A stretch of DNA of 31,088 bases from Chara braunii (lineage: Eukaryota > Streptophyta > Charophyceae > Charales > Characeae), in assembly GCA_003427395.1 (NCBI GenBank), contig BFEA01000479.1, positions 850,209 through 881,296 on the forward strand, in the 5' to 3' direction. A program made the translations under genes and the position numbers. This document shows, one piece after another, positions 18,718 to 29,600 of this stretch (within the stretch, counting starts at the first letter, position 1; every line of letters begins with the position of its first letter). The notes under the pieces were generated by a model. The model ran no database searches. It saw only the letters and a program-made list of their open reading frames with translations, and was not told the DNA's origin.

Positions 18718-18722
18718 CATCT
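18718..18722. repeat. Target site duplication CATCT, right
   Basis: It pairs with 12573-12577. See the in-frame restoration of the Myb gene. Confidence 0.75.
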
Positions 18723-20060
18723 TCGTAGTTGTCACTTGCGGAAGTTTCCCCGCCTTTGACCTTCCCAACGCCTTGTTGCTGTGACATCCCACTGTCGACG
18801 AGATTCGGAGGATTGGTCGTTTGGCTTCTACTCTGCATTGCACCGATCGCATCATACAACCGTCAGACCATCTGGAACTTGTATCCTTTGTCAGCCTGTT
18901 ATCTAGGAGTGGGTATAAAAAAAGACTGCACACCCGAGTCCTTCCCCCTATCGAAAACTTTCTTGTACCACCCAATCACATTGTCCCAACACTTCATGTA
19001 CGCATCCCACTCCTTCATCACCCCTTGTGCGGACATCCGTTTGGTGATGTCCGTCCACTTTCATTCCTTGTTTTTCATTCTGGCAAAATTTAATAGTGCG
19101 ACTACCATCGCCTCGTCGCAATCCTCAGCTCTTGCACCGCACCAAGACAAGGGACTCGTCCAGACTCCGTGTCGCCTTCCACGTCATCCATGTCATCTCC
19201 ATCGGCCGCACCAGCTCCATATTCATCACCTTCTGCTTCATGCTTCCCGTCACTCGTTGCCCACATCTTCGAAACTCGAGCAATTATTCTCTCCACACAG
19301 CGCATCATTGATGGCGAGCGCGCTGACCGTCCGGTCAGTTGCACCCCCTCAGCCGCACCTGATGGACCCCCAACCGCTAGACTGAACTCCGACTACTGGT
19401 CATAGCTGCCTCTAAACGCAGTCGTAACCACTCCTGCATGGCTCGCATGACTGCGAATGTTGCGACCTCCCTGCTCATTGACCGATGGGTCACCGGTGGA
19501 TTGGCTGGGGTGATCGACAAGAACAGTGCTCGTGACTACTCTCTGGCCCCCGGAGGATAATTGAAGATCCAACGGCGGGCACATCCCACGTCCGTCGGAA
19601 AAATACAAGAGCGACTCCATCGCTCCCTCGCTGGCAGCACCCTGCATGATTGTCCGTGCACCCTCCGACATTGACTGCGTGGATCCGTACACTAATGGTA
19701 ATGTGGCAGAAGGGGTAACCCAAGTGTTGCCATCTGGCAGGGGCTGCTGATGGGGTGGCGGATGGGTGTAAAGACTGGGGTCGAACTGGTGTGGGGCTTC
19801 GTTCCCATCACCAAACATCGGCCCTGCTCCCATGACGTACGTGCACCTCTCATGGTCGTTCACACCTTCCATGATTGTTGTCGGCTTCCTATGTGATGTC
19901 GTGTTCGACAACCTCCGCTTGTGAGTCCTCGCACGACTGCGCAGCAAACCAGACAGGCGCAAGAGGACGATGACCACAAGGACCACTGGCAGCAAGACGA
20001 CACACAAAACGACAATCTTCCCGAGATGGTCTGCCATGAAATGGGATGTGACGGACACGG
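18718..20060 (-). pseudogene. Harbinger Myb/SANT-like protein, N-terminal part
   Basis: On the minus strand a start near 19872 (MEGVNDHER) leads through a Gly/Pro/Ser-rich region to an acidic patch (GDDMDDVEGDT, about 19180) and then a Myb/SANT or trihelix domain at about 18890-19150: AEDCDEAMVVALLNFARMKN, a stop, KWTDITKRMSAQG, KCWDNVIGWYKKVFDRGKDS. Such proteins recruit the Harbinger transposase to DNA. Frameshifts and stops (including one near 19390) make it a pseudogene. It ends at NYEDD where element B is inserted. An upstream hydrophobic extension to 20058 is probably out of the real gene. Confidence 0.8.
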
Positions 20061-20527
20061 CGCCAACCTACGACGACGACAAGCGTGCTTTAAATGCGAC
20101 GAAGAGCACGACATTGGTGCAAAATGCCATACATTACAATACGATTATCGCGCATGTCATGTATAACATCTCACGCACAGGGAAACACAGGGAATGGAGC
20201 CCGCCACCGACCGTTCAAATTTGAACTGCCCAGACCAGACACCTTCCCGCCCCCCACCCCACCGTCCACCCTCCCTGCCCGCCAGCCCACTGCCCGCCTC
20301 CAACGATCAGTCTGCTCAACGACCATTTCCCCCCTGGCCCCCCCCAAGCACAAGCCACACTCCAACGTGGATGGTACCGCTGCCAACGAGCCGCTGAGAG
20401 GCCTGCTGGACGGCTAGACCACCCGGTAGACCTGGAACAGTCCACCAAAAAAATAATAATAATAATTGTCGCCGATATCGGAGCCGCCGTCCCCCCGCAC
20501 TTGAACTCAAGGCTCCCTGGAAAGGTA
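20061..20527. other. Probable right end of Harbinger and flank, no gene
   Basis: C-rich (20240-20350), with one palindromic TTCAAATTTGAA at 20214-20225 that is a candidate for the transposon's end region. A similar AAATTTGAA string stands near 8546 on the left side. No coding is recognised. Confidence 0.35.
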
Positions 20528-20937
20528 TCTTGAGCTCAAGTGTGAATTTGCCCCGGCAGCACTTGAGTTTCGAGGGTTAGCACTAGAAAGCCAGAAAGTA
20601 GAAACAACTCCGCGGCCAGGTTACGGTGGGGTCGAACGAATAATTTTCCTTCAACCCTTGAATTGTGATGTCGAACGTTTCCAAATATACCTACATCTTT
20701 TATTTGTTGCGCTCGGATTTCGCTGCCCCAACGGTCTGTGATGTCGCAAAGATATCCCACAGGTGTTTCGGAGGGACACTTTGGGCCTCGTTCGACACCA
20801 CTTGAGCTCAAGGGTTGAAGGAAAATTCTTTGTTCGACCCCACCCTAACGTTGCCGCGAAGTTGTTTCTACTTTCGGGCTCTCAAGTGCCCACCCTCGAA
20901 ACTCAAATGCGGTCAGGGTCGCACTCGAACTCAAGGT
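20528..20937. mobile_element. Foldback (MITE-like) element
   Basis: Arms of about 150 bp (20528-20680 and 20785-20937) are imperfect reverse complements. Matching blocks include CACTTGAGTTTCGAGGGT, AAAGTAGAAACAACT, GGTGGGGTCGAAC and TTTTCCTTCAACCCTTGA. The outer flanks both read GGTA. It is noncoding. The element class is not determined. Confidence 0.75.
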
Positions 20938-21154
20938 AGCTCTCTGCGTGTTTTTCTTTTTTTCTAGCAGGTGATCCTGGCCTAGGATTGATTGGTCAAC
21001 AAGTCGTGGAGTTTGGTTTGAAGTGCAGCCTGTTCAAGGGTTTCCTCAAGTGTATATGGAACCATAATCGAGTAAAAGTGTAGATGAATCATAATTTCTC
21101 ATTTAGTATGCACTTGAAACTCGAGTTTTTTCAAAAAGGTGTGGAACGAGGCCC
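20783..21154. mobile_element. Second inverted-repeat pair, GGGCCTCGTTC..ACACC termini
   Basis: GGGCCTCGTTCGACACC at 20783 and, reverse complemented, GGGCCTCGTTCCACACC ending at 21154 delimit 372 bp overlapping the right arm of the foldback. GGGCC starts are typical of Harbinger/Tourist MITEs. No clean 3-bp TSD is seen. Confidence 0.45.
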
Positions 21155-22393
21155 TCGTTCCATTATTCGTGTGCTACCGGTAGTAGTGGAACCGTGCCCC
21201 TGGAGCGAGATCCCACTAGCCATGTAAATGTGGATTAGTGTGAAGGGTGTGGGGCGGCTGAGGAACAGGTGGGCGGCAGCGTGAAATAGGGAAAATAAAC
21301 GCAAGAAACCAATTCATGACCAAACAAATGAAGAAAAAACTGCCAAAAAAATTTAAAAAAGTGCTCTTCTCACAGATGGTGTCTGCTCCAGGCGGGGTGT
21401 TAGATGTCAGGGTATGATTCACTGACCATGGTTATGGCAGTCAAGACGACAGCATGTGAATCGGCACACGGACCATATTCATTGACAATAGTCTGAGGCG
21501 TCCTTGAAATAGTTCGCAGTGCATGTTGCTCGGTTGTTCTGACATAATTTTTTTTTGGCAAAGGAGGACAAGAGTAACTTCATACACCATTTGTTGTAGG
21601 TGAGGGGTTCTAACCCTCCCAAACACCTCCTAAACCACAATCAATTTCCAGAGATGAAGGGTCTGATCCCATACTACTTACGTAACAAGAATCCGTAAAA
21701 GTAACGAAAAAGTTGGGCCCGCTCCGGGGGACCCGTAAAAGAAAACAGGGACCCAACCTTCCCGTATCCTCCGTAGGTTGCACGTGGGTTTCGGCGCTTT
21801 TGGTTGGGCGGGTTCTTTTACGTCCACGAAAATGGTCTACTTGAACGGACACTGCCGCCCCCACCCCCGTCGTACACTTGCCCTAAAAAAAAAACGGACA
21901 AACAAGCCCAAAGAAATGGACACAACAAAATGCAAAAAAAAAAAAAATCCTTCTTTTTCGCTGCAGGGTACGGCCCTTGGGCCAAGGTCCCACTAGCAAA
22001 GAGGATAGGATCAAGCTCCTGAATCTGGATGTGTTTTATGCAGAGGTGCAGAGAAGCAGTTCAATCTCGATTTCCTGCACCTGCCCACAATTACGTCCAG
22101 ATTCGGGCATTCAATACGATCCTATTCGCTAGTGGAACCACGTCCCTGTTCTCTTCCAAATTCACTCAAGCTTTTTCGACGACGATCATTCCCTGCCCGC
22201 CACGACTTCAAACGTTTCTACTTACCTCCAAAGCTTGTGCAGAGGCCTTCGTTTGCGAAATCTTGTGGGATCTGGCAAAACATCATTTTTACTTACCGTA
22301 AGTAGTGTGGGATCAGACACGAAGCCATTCGTCTTTGCCTTCGTCGTGAGTGAAACGTGTATGATTTCAAGAACCAAAAAACTTGGTTATGAC
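21155..22393. other. Intergenic, small inverted repeat at 21729-21824
   Basis: No gene is seen. GACCCGTAAAAGAAAACAGG (21729 on) is inversely repeated as GGTTGGGCGGGTTCTTTTAC (to 21820), suggesting a decayed MITE. A-rich runs lie at 21880-21950. Confidence 0.4.
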
Positions 22394-22932
22394 TTTTTTT
22401 TTTTTCCCAATCAACCTTTATTCCAAGCAGAAAAAGGAGGCCGATGACCTCACAATTCAACCCGGAGTTATCCCGACAGCATCAGTCGGTTTCGTTTACA
22501 GCCATCTGGCTGGGAAACTACTTACAACTCATGACCCTTGGAATTTTCAAAACAAAAACAGAGGCTATAAAATATCTAGCAACAAAAATGGTCAAATCTA
22601 GACCGTTATCCTGAAATCCCATCCCTTGGTAATTAATGAATGCACCAGGCCTAAAGAGCCAAACAAACCTAAAACCTCCAACAAACAACTGTTGCAAGCC
22701 ATGAAAACCAAACAATTCAAAATGATCTACCTACTTGGTCCTAGCCTAATTATTACTGCCTATTCAACGACAGCCCGGTCCGAATGGACCGGTGATGTCC
22801 AGGTTCTTACTGTCTACTTGGCCCAAAACCAATCTGCCAAGACTAGCCTACCTTCCTCCAATCTCGCAATCTTCCCTCTCAGTCCCCATGTTGCTCCAAA
22901 CCATCCCCAGATCTAGTTCTACCTTTCCTTTC

Positions 22933-23340
22933 TCAATCAGCCTGGACAATGTGTCTCAGGGAACCTCTGAAGGAAACTCTGATTTCCTTGTTGATCATTT
23001 CAATGCCTTCAAACGCGTACTTGTTTCTTCCCTTCCATATGACATCACAACCTACTGCTCGGGCTGCTTGGGCAACATAGCCCCACCCCTTGTTGAGTTG
23101 CAAGTTATCTGGCAGACCTCCCAACAGGACCCAGTGTCGATTCCATGGCAGGCAATTACCTGAAATTTCATCCCAGAAGGTCTTCCACCAGTCCCGAATT
23201 CTGAATGAAGCCGCGAAATCATAACACAAGTGAGTGGTTGACTCGAATGCTCATCTCTTGCATGTCATTTCGATTCGAGACCACGTTGAACCAAGTTAAT
23301 TGTTGATGGAGTAGCCAGCAATGACAACCACCAAAGATTG
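22933..23340 (-). pseudogene. LINE-2 zf-RVT and C-terminal remnant
   Basis: PSTINLVQRGLESK (about 23290) corresponds to the zf-RVT entry of LINE-1 (PSAVWLVEHGVKLDL). Then HWVLLGGLPDNLQL, KGWGYVAQ and CDVIWKGRNKYAFEG follow, the last being the IW..RN..VF motif typical of the C-terminus of plant LINE ORF2. The zinc-binding cysteines are no longer recognisable here. Confidence 0.75.
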
Positions 23341-24127
23341 ACCGCTAGTCTCGGGTTGGGGGCTAGCACCGACAGAAAGTTAACCGACCCTCAAATTTTC
23401 ACCCCCATTTATAAGAAAACCAAAGGGCATTTTAACCATACTTCACACCAATCTGTAGAGTGCACTTCTTACTAATTTATTGTAAAAAAAAAAACGAAAA
23501 AAAAAAATTAAAGACATATAAATAGCAAGCAAAAAGTGCACTTTCATAAAATTTCACCAACATTTCAATTTGTTGATTTTCACGATTTTCATCACTGCCC
23601 AAAACAACCATCTCCAGGAACCCAACAAACACCAAACTTGGCACATACAGAGCTTGACCAAATCCTAGGGGTGAAAAAAGGGGGTACCTGTTAACCATTT
23701 GTATGCCCTCTGGACTTAAGATCATTCTCCATTGCAGGGGAATAGCTTGGGTTAGCTCTATAAGTCTTTCCTCGACATACCAAACCGAACCCAAGTATTC
23801 CCTCAATGCAGAAGGAGTTTTCAATTGACTTTCTACCAGATTTCAAATGTCACCGATTCTTAGAAACCCCTTTTCAATTCAGTCCCTCCCGAAACTACTG
23901 CGTGACGAATCGGCAGAAAACCAGTTGTCGTTCTATTTTCGGATTTGTGGATTTAAAAAAAAAGGCTAAAGTATGATATCGTCCTTAGTTGTCGGGTTAG
24001 CCCACAAATTTGGTTTCAACTGTTTCTAGACCACTATAATTGCTTGTCAAAACTCATACTCGATCCGACGGTTTTGGTAAGAGAACAAGAGGAAACAATT
24101 CCAAATATCGAAAGGGCGGGACAAGTT
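23341..24127 (-). pseudogene. LINE-2 ORF2 connection region, strongly decayed
   Basis: RPFDIWNCFLLFSYQNRR and NPTTKDDI near 23990-24110 match LINE-1 774-1151. The rest (23477-23824) is an open stretch of 115 residues without a recognised domain, ending in A/T runs near 23484-23510. It is best read as LINE sequence in shifted frames. Confidence 0.6.
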
Positions 24128-24774
24128 TCATTCATTCGCCAAGATGATTTCTGCCATGGAAATCCAGTGTGAGTCCTCTGTTGAGCAAATACCTTTAATT
24201 GCCCATTTAACTATCACTGCAGTTCCCTTGCGTTGTGGGTCGATTAAACCAAGCCCCCCTTCCTCTTTGGGAAAACACAACAAATCCCATACCCCTTTGG
24301 ACATAAAGCCCTGCTCATCTGTGGCAAATAGTTTCCATATAAACTTAGCAACCCTTCGGCGGATCAGAGAGCACAAATGTTTGCCTAAGGGTCTGACAGC
24401 AGCTACAAACCAAAATAGGGGAAATAGCGCACTGTTAATTACCAAAACTCGGCCAAAAACAGAAAGATGGTGAGCTCTGCCCCAAATTGCTGTCATTTGC
24501 AGCGAGCGTTGTGGCAGGGTCCCCTCCTGGTTCACACTGCATGAAAACAAAGATACGTGTACTCCCAAGAACCTTTCCAATTTATCAGACTAAATACGTT
24601 TCGTTCCTCAGTTTGCAACTGGAAACAAGGCTCTTGGGAGGAAGAAAATTGATTTGGCCCAATTGACTGAGGACTCCGATAGTTCTGCATACTCATTAAA
24701 ACATCCTTTCAGAGCATTCATTGACCTCTGAGAGTTCTCAAAGATGACAAAAAGGTCCAACAGAAAAATTTCCA
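24128..24774 (-). pseudogene. LINE-2 RT C-terminal (thumb) region
   Basis: Going downstream from the insertion point: LFVIFENSQRSMNALKGCF, VNWAKS.., LERFLGVHVSLFS, then HHLSVFGRVLVINSALFPLF, RRRVAKFIWKLF, GVWDLLCFPKEEGGLGLI. These are the standard post-YADD RT and thumb motifs of plant LINEs. One stop (about 24585) interrupts it. Confidence 0.85.
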
Positions 24775-25261
24775 CGAGAAATGAAAGTTGAAAAAATATT
24801 CCATAAAAAACAATCCCTCATATTTATAAATTATCATTCCAATGTTCGTGAAATTATAAAATTTCTAGTTTTATTTGATAAGTTCTCGTCGACATATGAG
24901 TTTTCCCTTCGAACTAAATCTACTTGTTCAAGATGGAATGAAAGTCTGAATGATTTTATGAAATATTTTAATTAAATTTTCATTCTACTACAACAAATAT
25001 CTTCTAATTTATATTGGATTAACCTATTTATGACTGAAAATCCTTACTTAGAATGACAGTCCAATTAAAATATTTCATGAAATCATCCAGACTTTCATTC
25101 CATCTCAAGTATGCAGTTCAAATAAGAAGAGATACCCCATTCTTGGAATGAAAATTTGCAAGTAAAATGAAAATTTTTAAAATTGGAATGACATTTTTTA
25201 AGATGGAGTAAAAATTCAAAATTTAGAATGTAATTTTACTATAGAATGATTATTTAATTCT
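24775..25261. mobile_element. AT-rich foldback element inside the LINE-2 RT domain
   Basis: Arms 24931-24986 and 25050-25105 are inverted repeats with about 50 of 56 positions matching. Flanking sequence has further GGAATGAAAATTT-like steps in both orientations. It interrupts the RT reading frame just after the ADD motif (25275-25290) and before LFVIFENSQ (24760), so its span is set by LINE coding. Both junctions carry similar A/T strings (GAAAAATTTCC, GGAAATTTTTTCC), without an exact TSD. It is a noncoding MITE-like element. Confidence 0.75.
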
Positions 25262-25980
25262 GGAAATTTTTTCCGTTGTCATCTGCCAATGCTTTGACTT
25301 TGCATTGGGAGGTGCCCGCATCAAGACCTTTAATATATGGATTTGAGCGCACGTTGCACAACAGGTCTTCCATCTGAATTACGAACAAGAGGGGTGTCAA
25401 AGCCCATCCCTGTAGAAGAGATCTCGTCGGCGGAAAAGAGGTGGATCTAAACTCATTAACCATAACAGAGGTCGTAGATAAGGAGTAAAAGGTTTGAACC
25501 CAGTTACACAGATTTTCGCCGAAACCAACATCGCACAGTGTAGTCAAGACATACGTCCAATTTACACGATCGTATGTCTTTTTGAGATCTGGAATTAGAA
25601 TTGAGAGGTTAGCCTACGTGTTCTCAACCACTTCAAGGGTCTCGATGACCGTGACAATATTCTCAAATATAGATCGGCCTTGAACAAAGGCAGCTTGATC
25701 TTTCTCAATCAAAGTAAGGAGGTGTTTATCCAAATGTCTAGCTAAAAGTTTGTAGGAAACATTTAAGACAGAGATATGACGTCATTTTTTTGTTTTGGGT
25801 TTGTCGCCCTTCTGGTATAGTAAGGAAATAATATCGTTCCTCATTCCTATTGATAAGTTACCTCCAACCAAGACCTGATTATAAATTTCTACAAACTCCT
25901 CTTTGATCACATCCCAAATAACAATATAGAGTTTGACAGGTAGGTCATTGTTCCCAGAGGCTTTGCCCCTCGCCATTGCA
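25254..25980 (-). pseudogene. LINE-2 reverse transcriptase core
   Basis: ARGKASGNNDLPVKLY (25940-25976) is the A/GKAPGPDG motif, followed by WDVIKEEFVEIYNQVL. LLQGWALTPLLFVIQMEDLL (about 25360-25415) is the QGCPLSPLLF motif, and ALADD (25275-25290) is the catalytic YADD box with Y to L. Frames are broken between them (25548-25781). QGW and LADD changes indicate loss of activity. Confidence 0.85.
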
Positions 25981-26245
25981 TTCAGTGCTTCCTATGCTTC
26001 TTCAATAGATACCGGGCGGTTCATATGCAATTTGTCGTGAGTGAAAAGTCTTTTTCCAAAATAGGTCCAGTAATTCGAATTTTCCGATAGGTCTGTGGTT
26101 AGGTCTTCGAGTGGTATTTTGGAGTCAAGATATCCTGATAGTACGTGGCGACATAATCACAGAGCTGTGTTTGTTCTCTGGCAACCAGTAGATCATGGTC
26201 AATCCCATTGAATGTGTTAATTTTTTTGGCGTCAATTGGAAGGTC

Positions 26246-26500
26246 TCATGTGTTATGCAGTCGGTCATAAACGACCATCCCCTTAACTTTTAATCTCTTC
26301 GTCCACATATCTGATTCCTCGTGTTGGAAGGCATCCCACTCGGCTAGTAATTTCTCTCTAACCGGGCTCCAAACCATGTTTGAGATAGGGTGGAGGTTCA
26401 TGCGGTCTTCCGCATATTTGAGCTTTCTAGTTATCTCTTCCTCTTTATTCTTCCTGGTGGTTGTCTGGATACGGGAAAAAATACTTAAATGCTTCAAGAA
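26246..26500 (-). pseudogene. LINE-2 linker between endonuclease and RT
   Basis: 83 open residues of charged, helical type (RIQTTTRKNKEEEITRKLKY, LLAEWDAFQHEE), the region between endonuclease and RT in plant LINEs. There is no catalytic motif. It lies in order with the neighbouring LINE segments. Confidence 0.65.
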
Positions 26501-26559
26501 GACGTGGGATCCTGCTTCCCACCAAGCTTCCTTGGTTTCAAACTTCTCCGAGTCGGCAT

Positions 26560-26851
26560 TCAGTTTTCATCCCTCCCAAAAACGTTTCATCCAATCTACC
26601 ACACAGTGGTGCTGAAAAATCTGGGTATTTTCTTTGAAGTAGCCAGAGCCCCTTTCCAGCTTAGCATAATTAAATGGGGCCACTACCGGTTTATGGTCCG
26701 AAATCGGGTTATCCACCTCTTCCATAAGCACAGTAGCCTTCCACACTTTTAATGAGAGTAAGAAAAAATCCAATCTCTTACAAATGGTACCTTTCCCTTC
26801 CCTGATGTTAGAACACTAAGTAAATCATGGGCTACTGGGGTGTAATAGCGT
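26560..26851 (-). pseudogene. LINE-2 APE-type endonuclease C-terminus
   Basis: RLDFFLLS followed by ISDHKPVVA contains the conserved SDH motif that closes the apurinic-type endonuclease domain. Upstream RYYTPVAHDLLSVLTSGKG is LINE coding up to the junction with element C. The catalytic N-terminal half would lie beyond the window. Confidence 0.75.
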
Positions 26852-27330
26852 TGTCGAGTGCATCGACCCTCGCGTGAAAACGAGGGCTCTCCCGACCATG
26901 TCACGCAGGAGTTAAACAAAAACATAACTTTGAGAGACAACTTGGGAACGACGCATAACATTCATCGAACCACAGAGACGGACGCGGTTGCATCGCTCCT
27001 TCGCCGCTTTAGCCGGGTGCGCCAGCTATACATCCCACGGTCCCCTACGACAGGACAGGTTCCCGCGGGGCATAAGCTTGCTTCCCTAAGGGGTTGTCAC
27101 CACCCTTAGGGGCGTATCCCTACTGAGCTACTGACCCACATGCGAAAGCTTTTAGATGCAATCGCAGAGGTAGGTCAGCCGAGGGCGTTTGCTCATTTCG
27201 CTGCAGTATAGGAGTCGCTTGGTTAACGCCAAGTGGACCCAACGCCGTTCGTCCCCCAGGGCACTGATCTCCTAGGTACGAAGTAGACGTCGGTCGACTA
27301 GGACTGTCTCAACCAAGCGTGAAACCCTTC
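26852..27330 (-). other. Conserved structured 3' domain of element C
   Basis: It includes the CCCTAAGGGG/CCCTTAGGGG stem at 27084-27112 and the terminal hairpin CCCTCG/CGAGGG (26867-26886), whose paired bases differ from those of A and B. GGCGCACCCGGCTAAAGCGG is identical to element A. Confidence 0.65.
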
Positions 27331-28829
27331 ATTAGTCCTTGTCCCCTTAAACATAAAGTCAAACGAATATTACGACAACCATACTTATAATTATATCAAA
27401 AGGAATCAACCGTAGCCAACACGAATAGATATTCCCAATATAAAAAGATAACGGAAGAAAAAATACAAATCATCATCTCATACAAGATCAAAAATTATCC
27501 GTCCACCTCAGGTCGAATACCACAAAACAATCAAAACAACTACCAACAAAAAGTTGGCTAATCGAAAATAACATTGATGTCGCCAACATGGTAGTTGGAC
27601 AACCTCAGTTTTGAATTGATGAGATGCGTTGCCAAAGTCATTCATTCCATCCTATCGCCGATCTAAGATTCGACGAATACCTGTCTTCGTCCATTTCCAA
27701 TATTTTTGGATGACAAACCGCTTGCACATGATTCTTGATCAGGGACATTGTTTGATGTGAAGCATGCCTCTTCCTCTAGGAAGTGGTCTGGGGTACTCCT
27801 CCTCCTCGTCCGAGCGCAAGACTCGGATCTTAGAAGTCGGACTGTCTCCACCGAATGGGCAAGTACCCCCCCGTAGAACGGTTCACTCTTGGTCGATAAC
27901 AGGGTCGACTCCTGAAGCAACGAACCCCCGCCCCAGATGCTTACTAGAGATACTGGATGTGTCCACCGCAAGTAGCCTTCATATATATATATATATTTTA
28001 TTTCTTCTAAGTCCCAGGGTGACTTAGACAAAAAGAAATCAGAAGAGAGAAAGAAAATGAGAATCATTTAGACAGATATAGGTAGATAAGGTCGTTCGGG
28101 ATAGAATGCATCAATCATTGGAAAAAAGATAAATCCGTTTGACCTTATCTGCTTTATTTCAATAGAATCCATTCTACGACACACGTTGAATAACGTTTTT
28201 TTTTTTAAACAACAAGTTTTTTTTGACAAGCACGCAGGTGAAAGGTAGAAAGAAGATAATGCATTTCTTCATCTCAAATAGGCATAATCATTCTCCTTTG
28301 TAAGCATCCCTCTACCAACCTGCACAGACCGCAAAGGAAACACCTCCAAAAGAAAACAATACAATCTCATACTCGAGGCAGACTTTTCCATTCACATGCA
28401 TGACTTGCACAACTTTCCTCTACCTTTTCTTTTGAATATTCAAAATGAACATGGTCAAGCAAAGTGCAGGTCCACAAAGGCGTGAAAGGAAGTCTGAGTC
28501 ATTCAACTGACCTTGAGTGAAGTTTGAACGGTACACTCAAGAAGACCGTATAAATTTTTCGCCCTTTTGACGAGAAAGTCGTTGCACCAAGTCGTCAATA
28601 AAGTGATCGACACCACTCCCTTTGACGACCGCTTGCCTGAGTACGCTCTCAGCACCGATCACCTTCCAATAATTTGGCGGCGTTTTCTCGTTACCACCAC
28701 TTGGCTCCAAAGCACGGCGTCTCTGCGGCGTCATGCTCACGCCACTTCAATATGAAACACCGCTTTGACACACCTCCTCTGTGTCAACGTCCCACCTCCA
28801 CTCAGTGCAAAAATATTGTCGTTACCATC
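27331..28829 (-). other. Element C central region, no gene
   Basis: It aligns with A 6400-7790, including GAAGCATGCCTCTTCCTCTA (about 27759) and the CATCTGGGGCGGGGGTTCGT block (about 27920). An (AT)n run lies at 27980-27997. Open frames such as 27663-28067 are not shared with A or B. Confidence 0.5.
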
Positions 28830-29600
28830 GTGAAATTAGTGCCGTCGCCTCAAAAATCCGGTACTGCCGCCAGAAAATCCGGAGGCGCTTCCACACCACC
28901 GTAAAAAAAAACAGAACCGCGGTCGCAAAAATTCGGCAGTGCTTCCGCACTACCACCGTTAAAACCGGAGTTGCTGGCGCAAAAATCCGCAGCGCTTTCG
29001 CACCACCGTCGTAAAACCAGAGTCGCGCCGTAAAAATCCGATAGCGCTCCCGCACTATCGCCGTTAAAAATTGTGTCGCCACCGCAGAATTTCGGCAGCA
29101 CTTCCGTACCACCACTGTAAAAACATGCGTCGCCGCCGCAGAATTTCGGCAGCACTTTCGTACCACCGCCATAAAAACATGCGTCGCCGCCACAAAAGTT
29201 CGGCAACACTTTCGTACCACTACCGTAAAAGCCTGCGTCGCCTCCGCAAAAGTTCGGCACTACTTTCGTACCACCGCCGTAAAAACCTGCGTCGCCGCAG
29301 CAAAAGTTCGATCTCACTTCCGTACCACCGCCGTAAAAGTCTGTGTCGCCTCCGCAAAAGTTTGGCAGCACTTTCATACCACCGTCGTAAAAACCTGAGT
29401 CGCCGCCGCAAAAGATCGGCAGCACTTCCGTACCATTGTCCTAAAACTTGTGCCGCTTCTGCAAAAATTTGGCAGCACTTCGGTATCACCGCAGAAAAAA
29501 CTTGTGCCGCCACTGCAGAAATTCGGCAGCACTTCTGTACCACTGCAGAAAAAACTTGTGCCGCCGCTGCAGAAATTCGGCAGCACTTCCCCACCGCAGT
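28830..29600 (-). repeat. 54-bp tandem repeat array (element C), about 13 units
   Basis: The most regular array of the family: units of 54 bp with GGTACGAAAGTGCTGCCGAA and GGCGGCGACGCAGGTTTTTA-like halves. One minus-strand frame (29425-28850, 191 aa) reads as an 18-residue repeat with core VLPNFCGGDAGFYGGGTK. Other frames are open too, as expected for a period divisible by three, so coding is doubtful. Confidence 0.9.

Larger units (their letters stand above)
8400..20230. mobile_element. PIF/Harbinger DNA transposon, decayed, split by element B
   Basis: The two classic Harbinger genes face each other: DDE transposase on + (8561-10089) and Myb/SANT-like protein on - (20060 to 12288). Without element B the unit is about 5.7 kb, normal for an autonomous Harbinger. 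Terminal inverted repeats and a 3-bp TSD were not identified with confidence, so the outer limits are approximate. Both genes are pseudogenes here. Purine microsatellites have grown inside the unit. Confidence 0.75.
22394..26851 (-). mobile_element. LINE-2: degenerate plant L1-type LINE
   Basis: Read on the minus strand it contains the endonuclease C-terminus, RT, connection, zf-RVT, 3' UTR and poly(A) (T12 on the plus strand, 22394-22405, after TTTCCAAGCAGAAA-type UTR with AATAAAGG). It is the same family as LINE-1 but more complete. It is split at the endonuclease by element C (26852) and in the RT domain by a foldback element (24775-25261). Many stops and frameshifts make it inactive. Confidence 0.85.

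Noticed and set aside
19870-20058. Membrane protein (hydrophobic segment upstream of the Myb start)
   Set aside because: The hydrophobic stretch comes from sequence ahead of the likely start of the Harbinger Myb protein and is not part of a recognised family.
28850-29425. Protein-coding gene for a Cys/Gly-rich repeat protein
   Set aside because: It lies inside a noncoding element, on a 54-bp repeat whose period keeps several frames open; no independent evidence of coding. Kept as a finding only.
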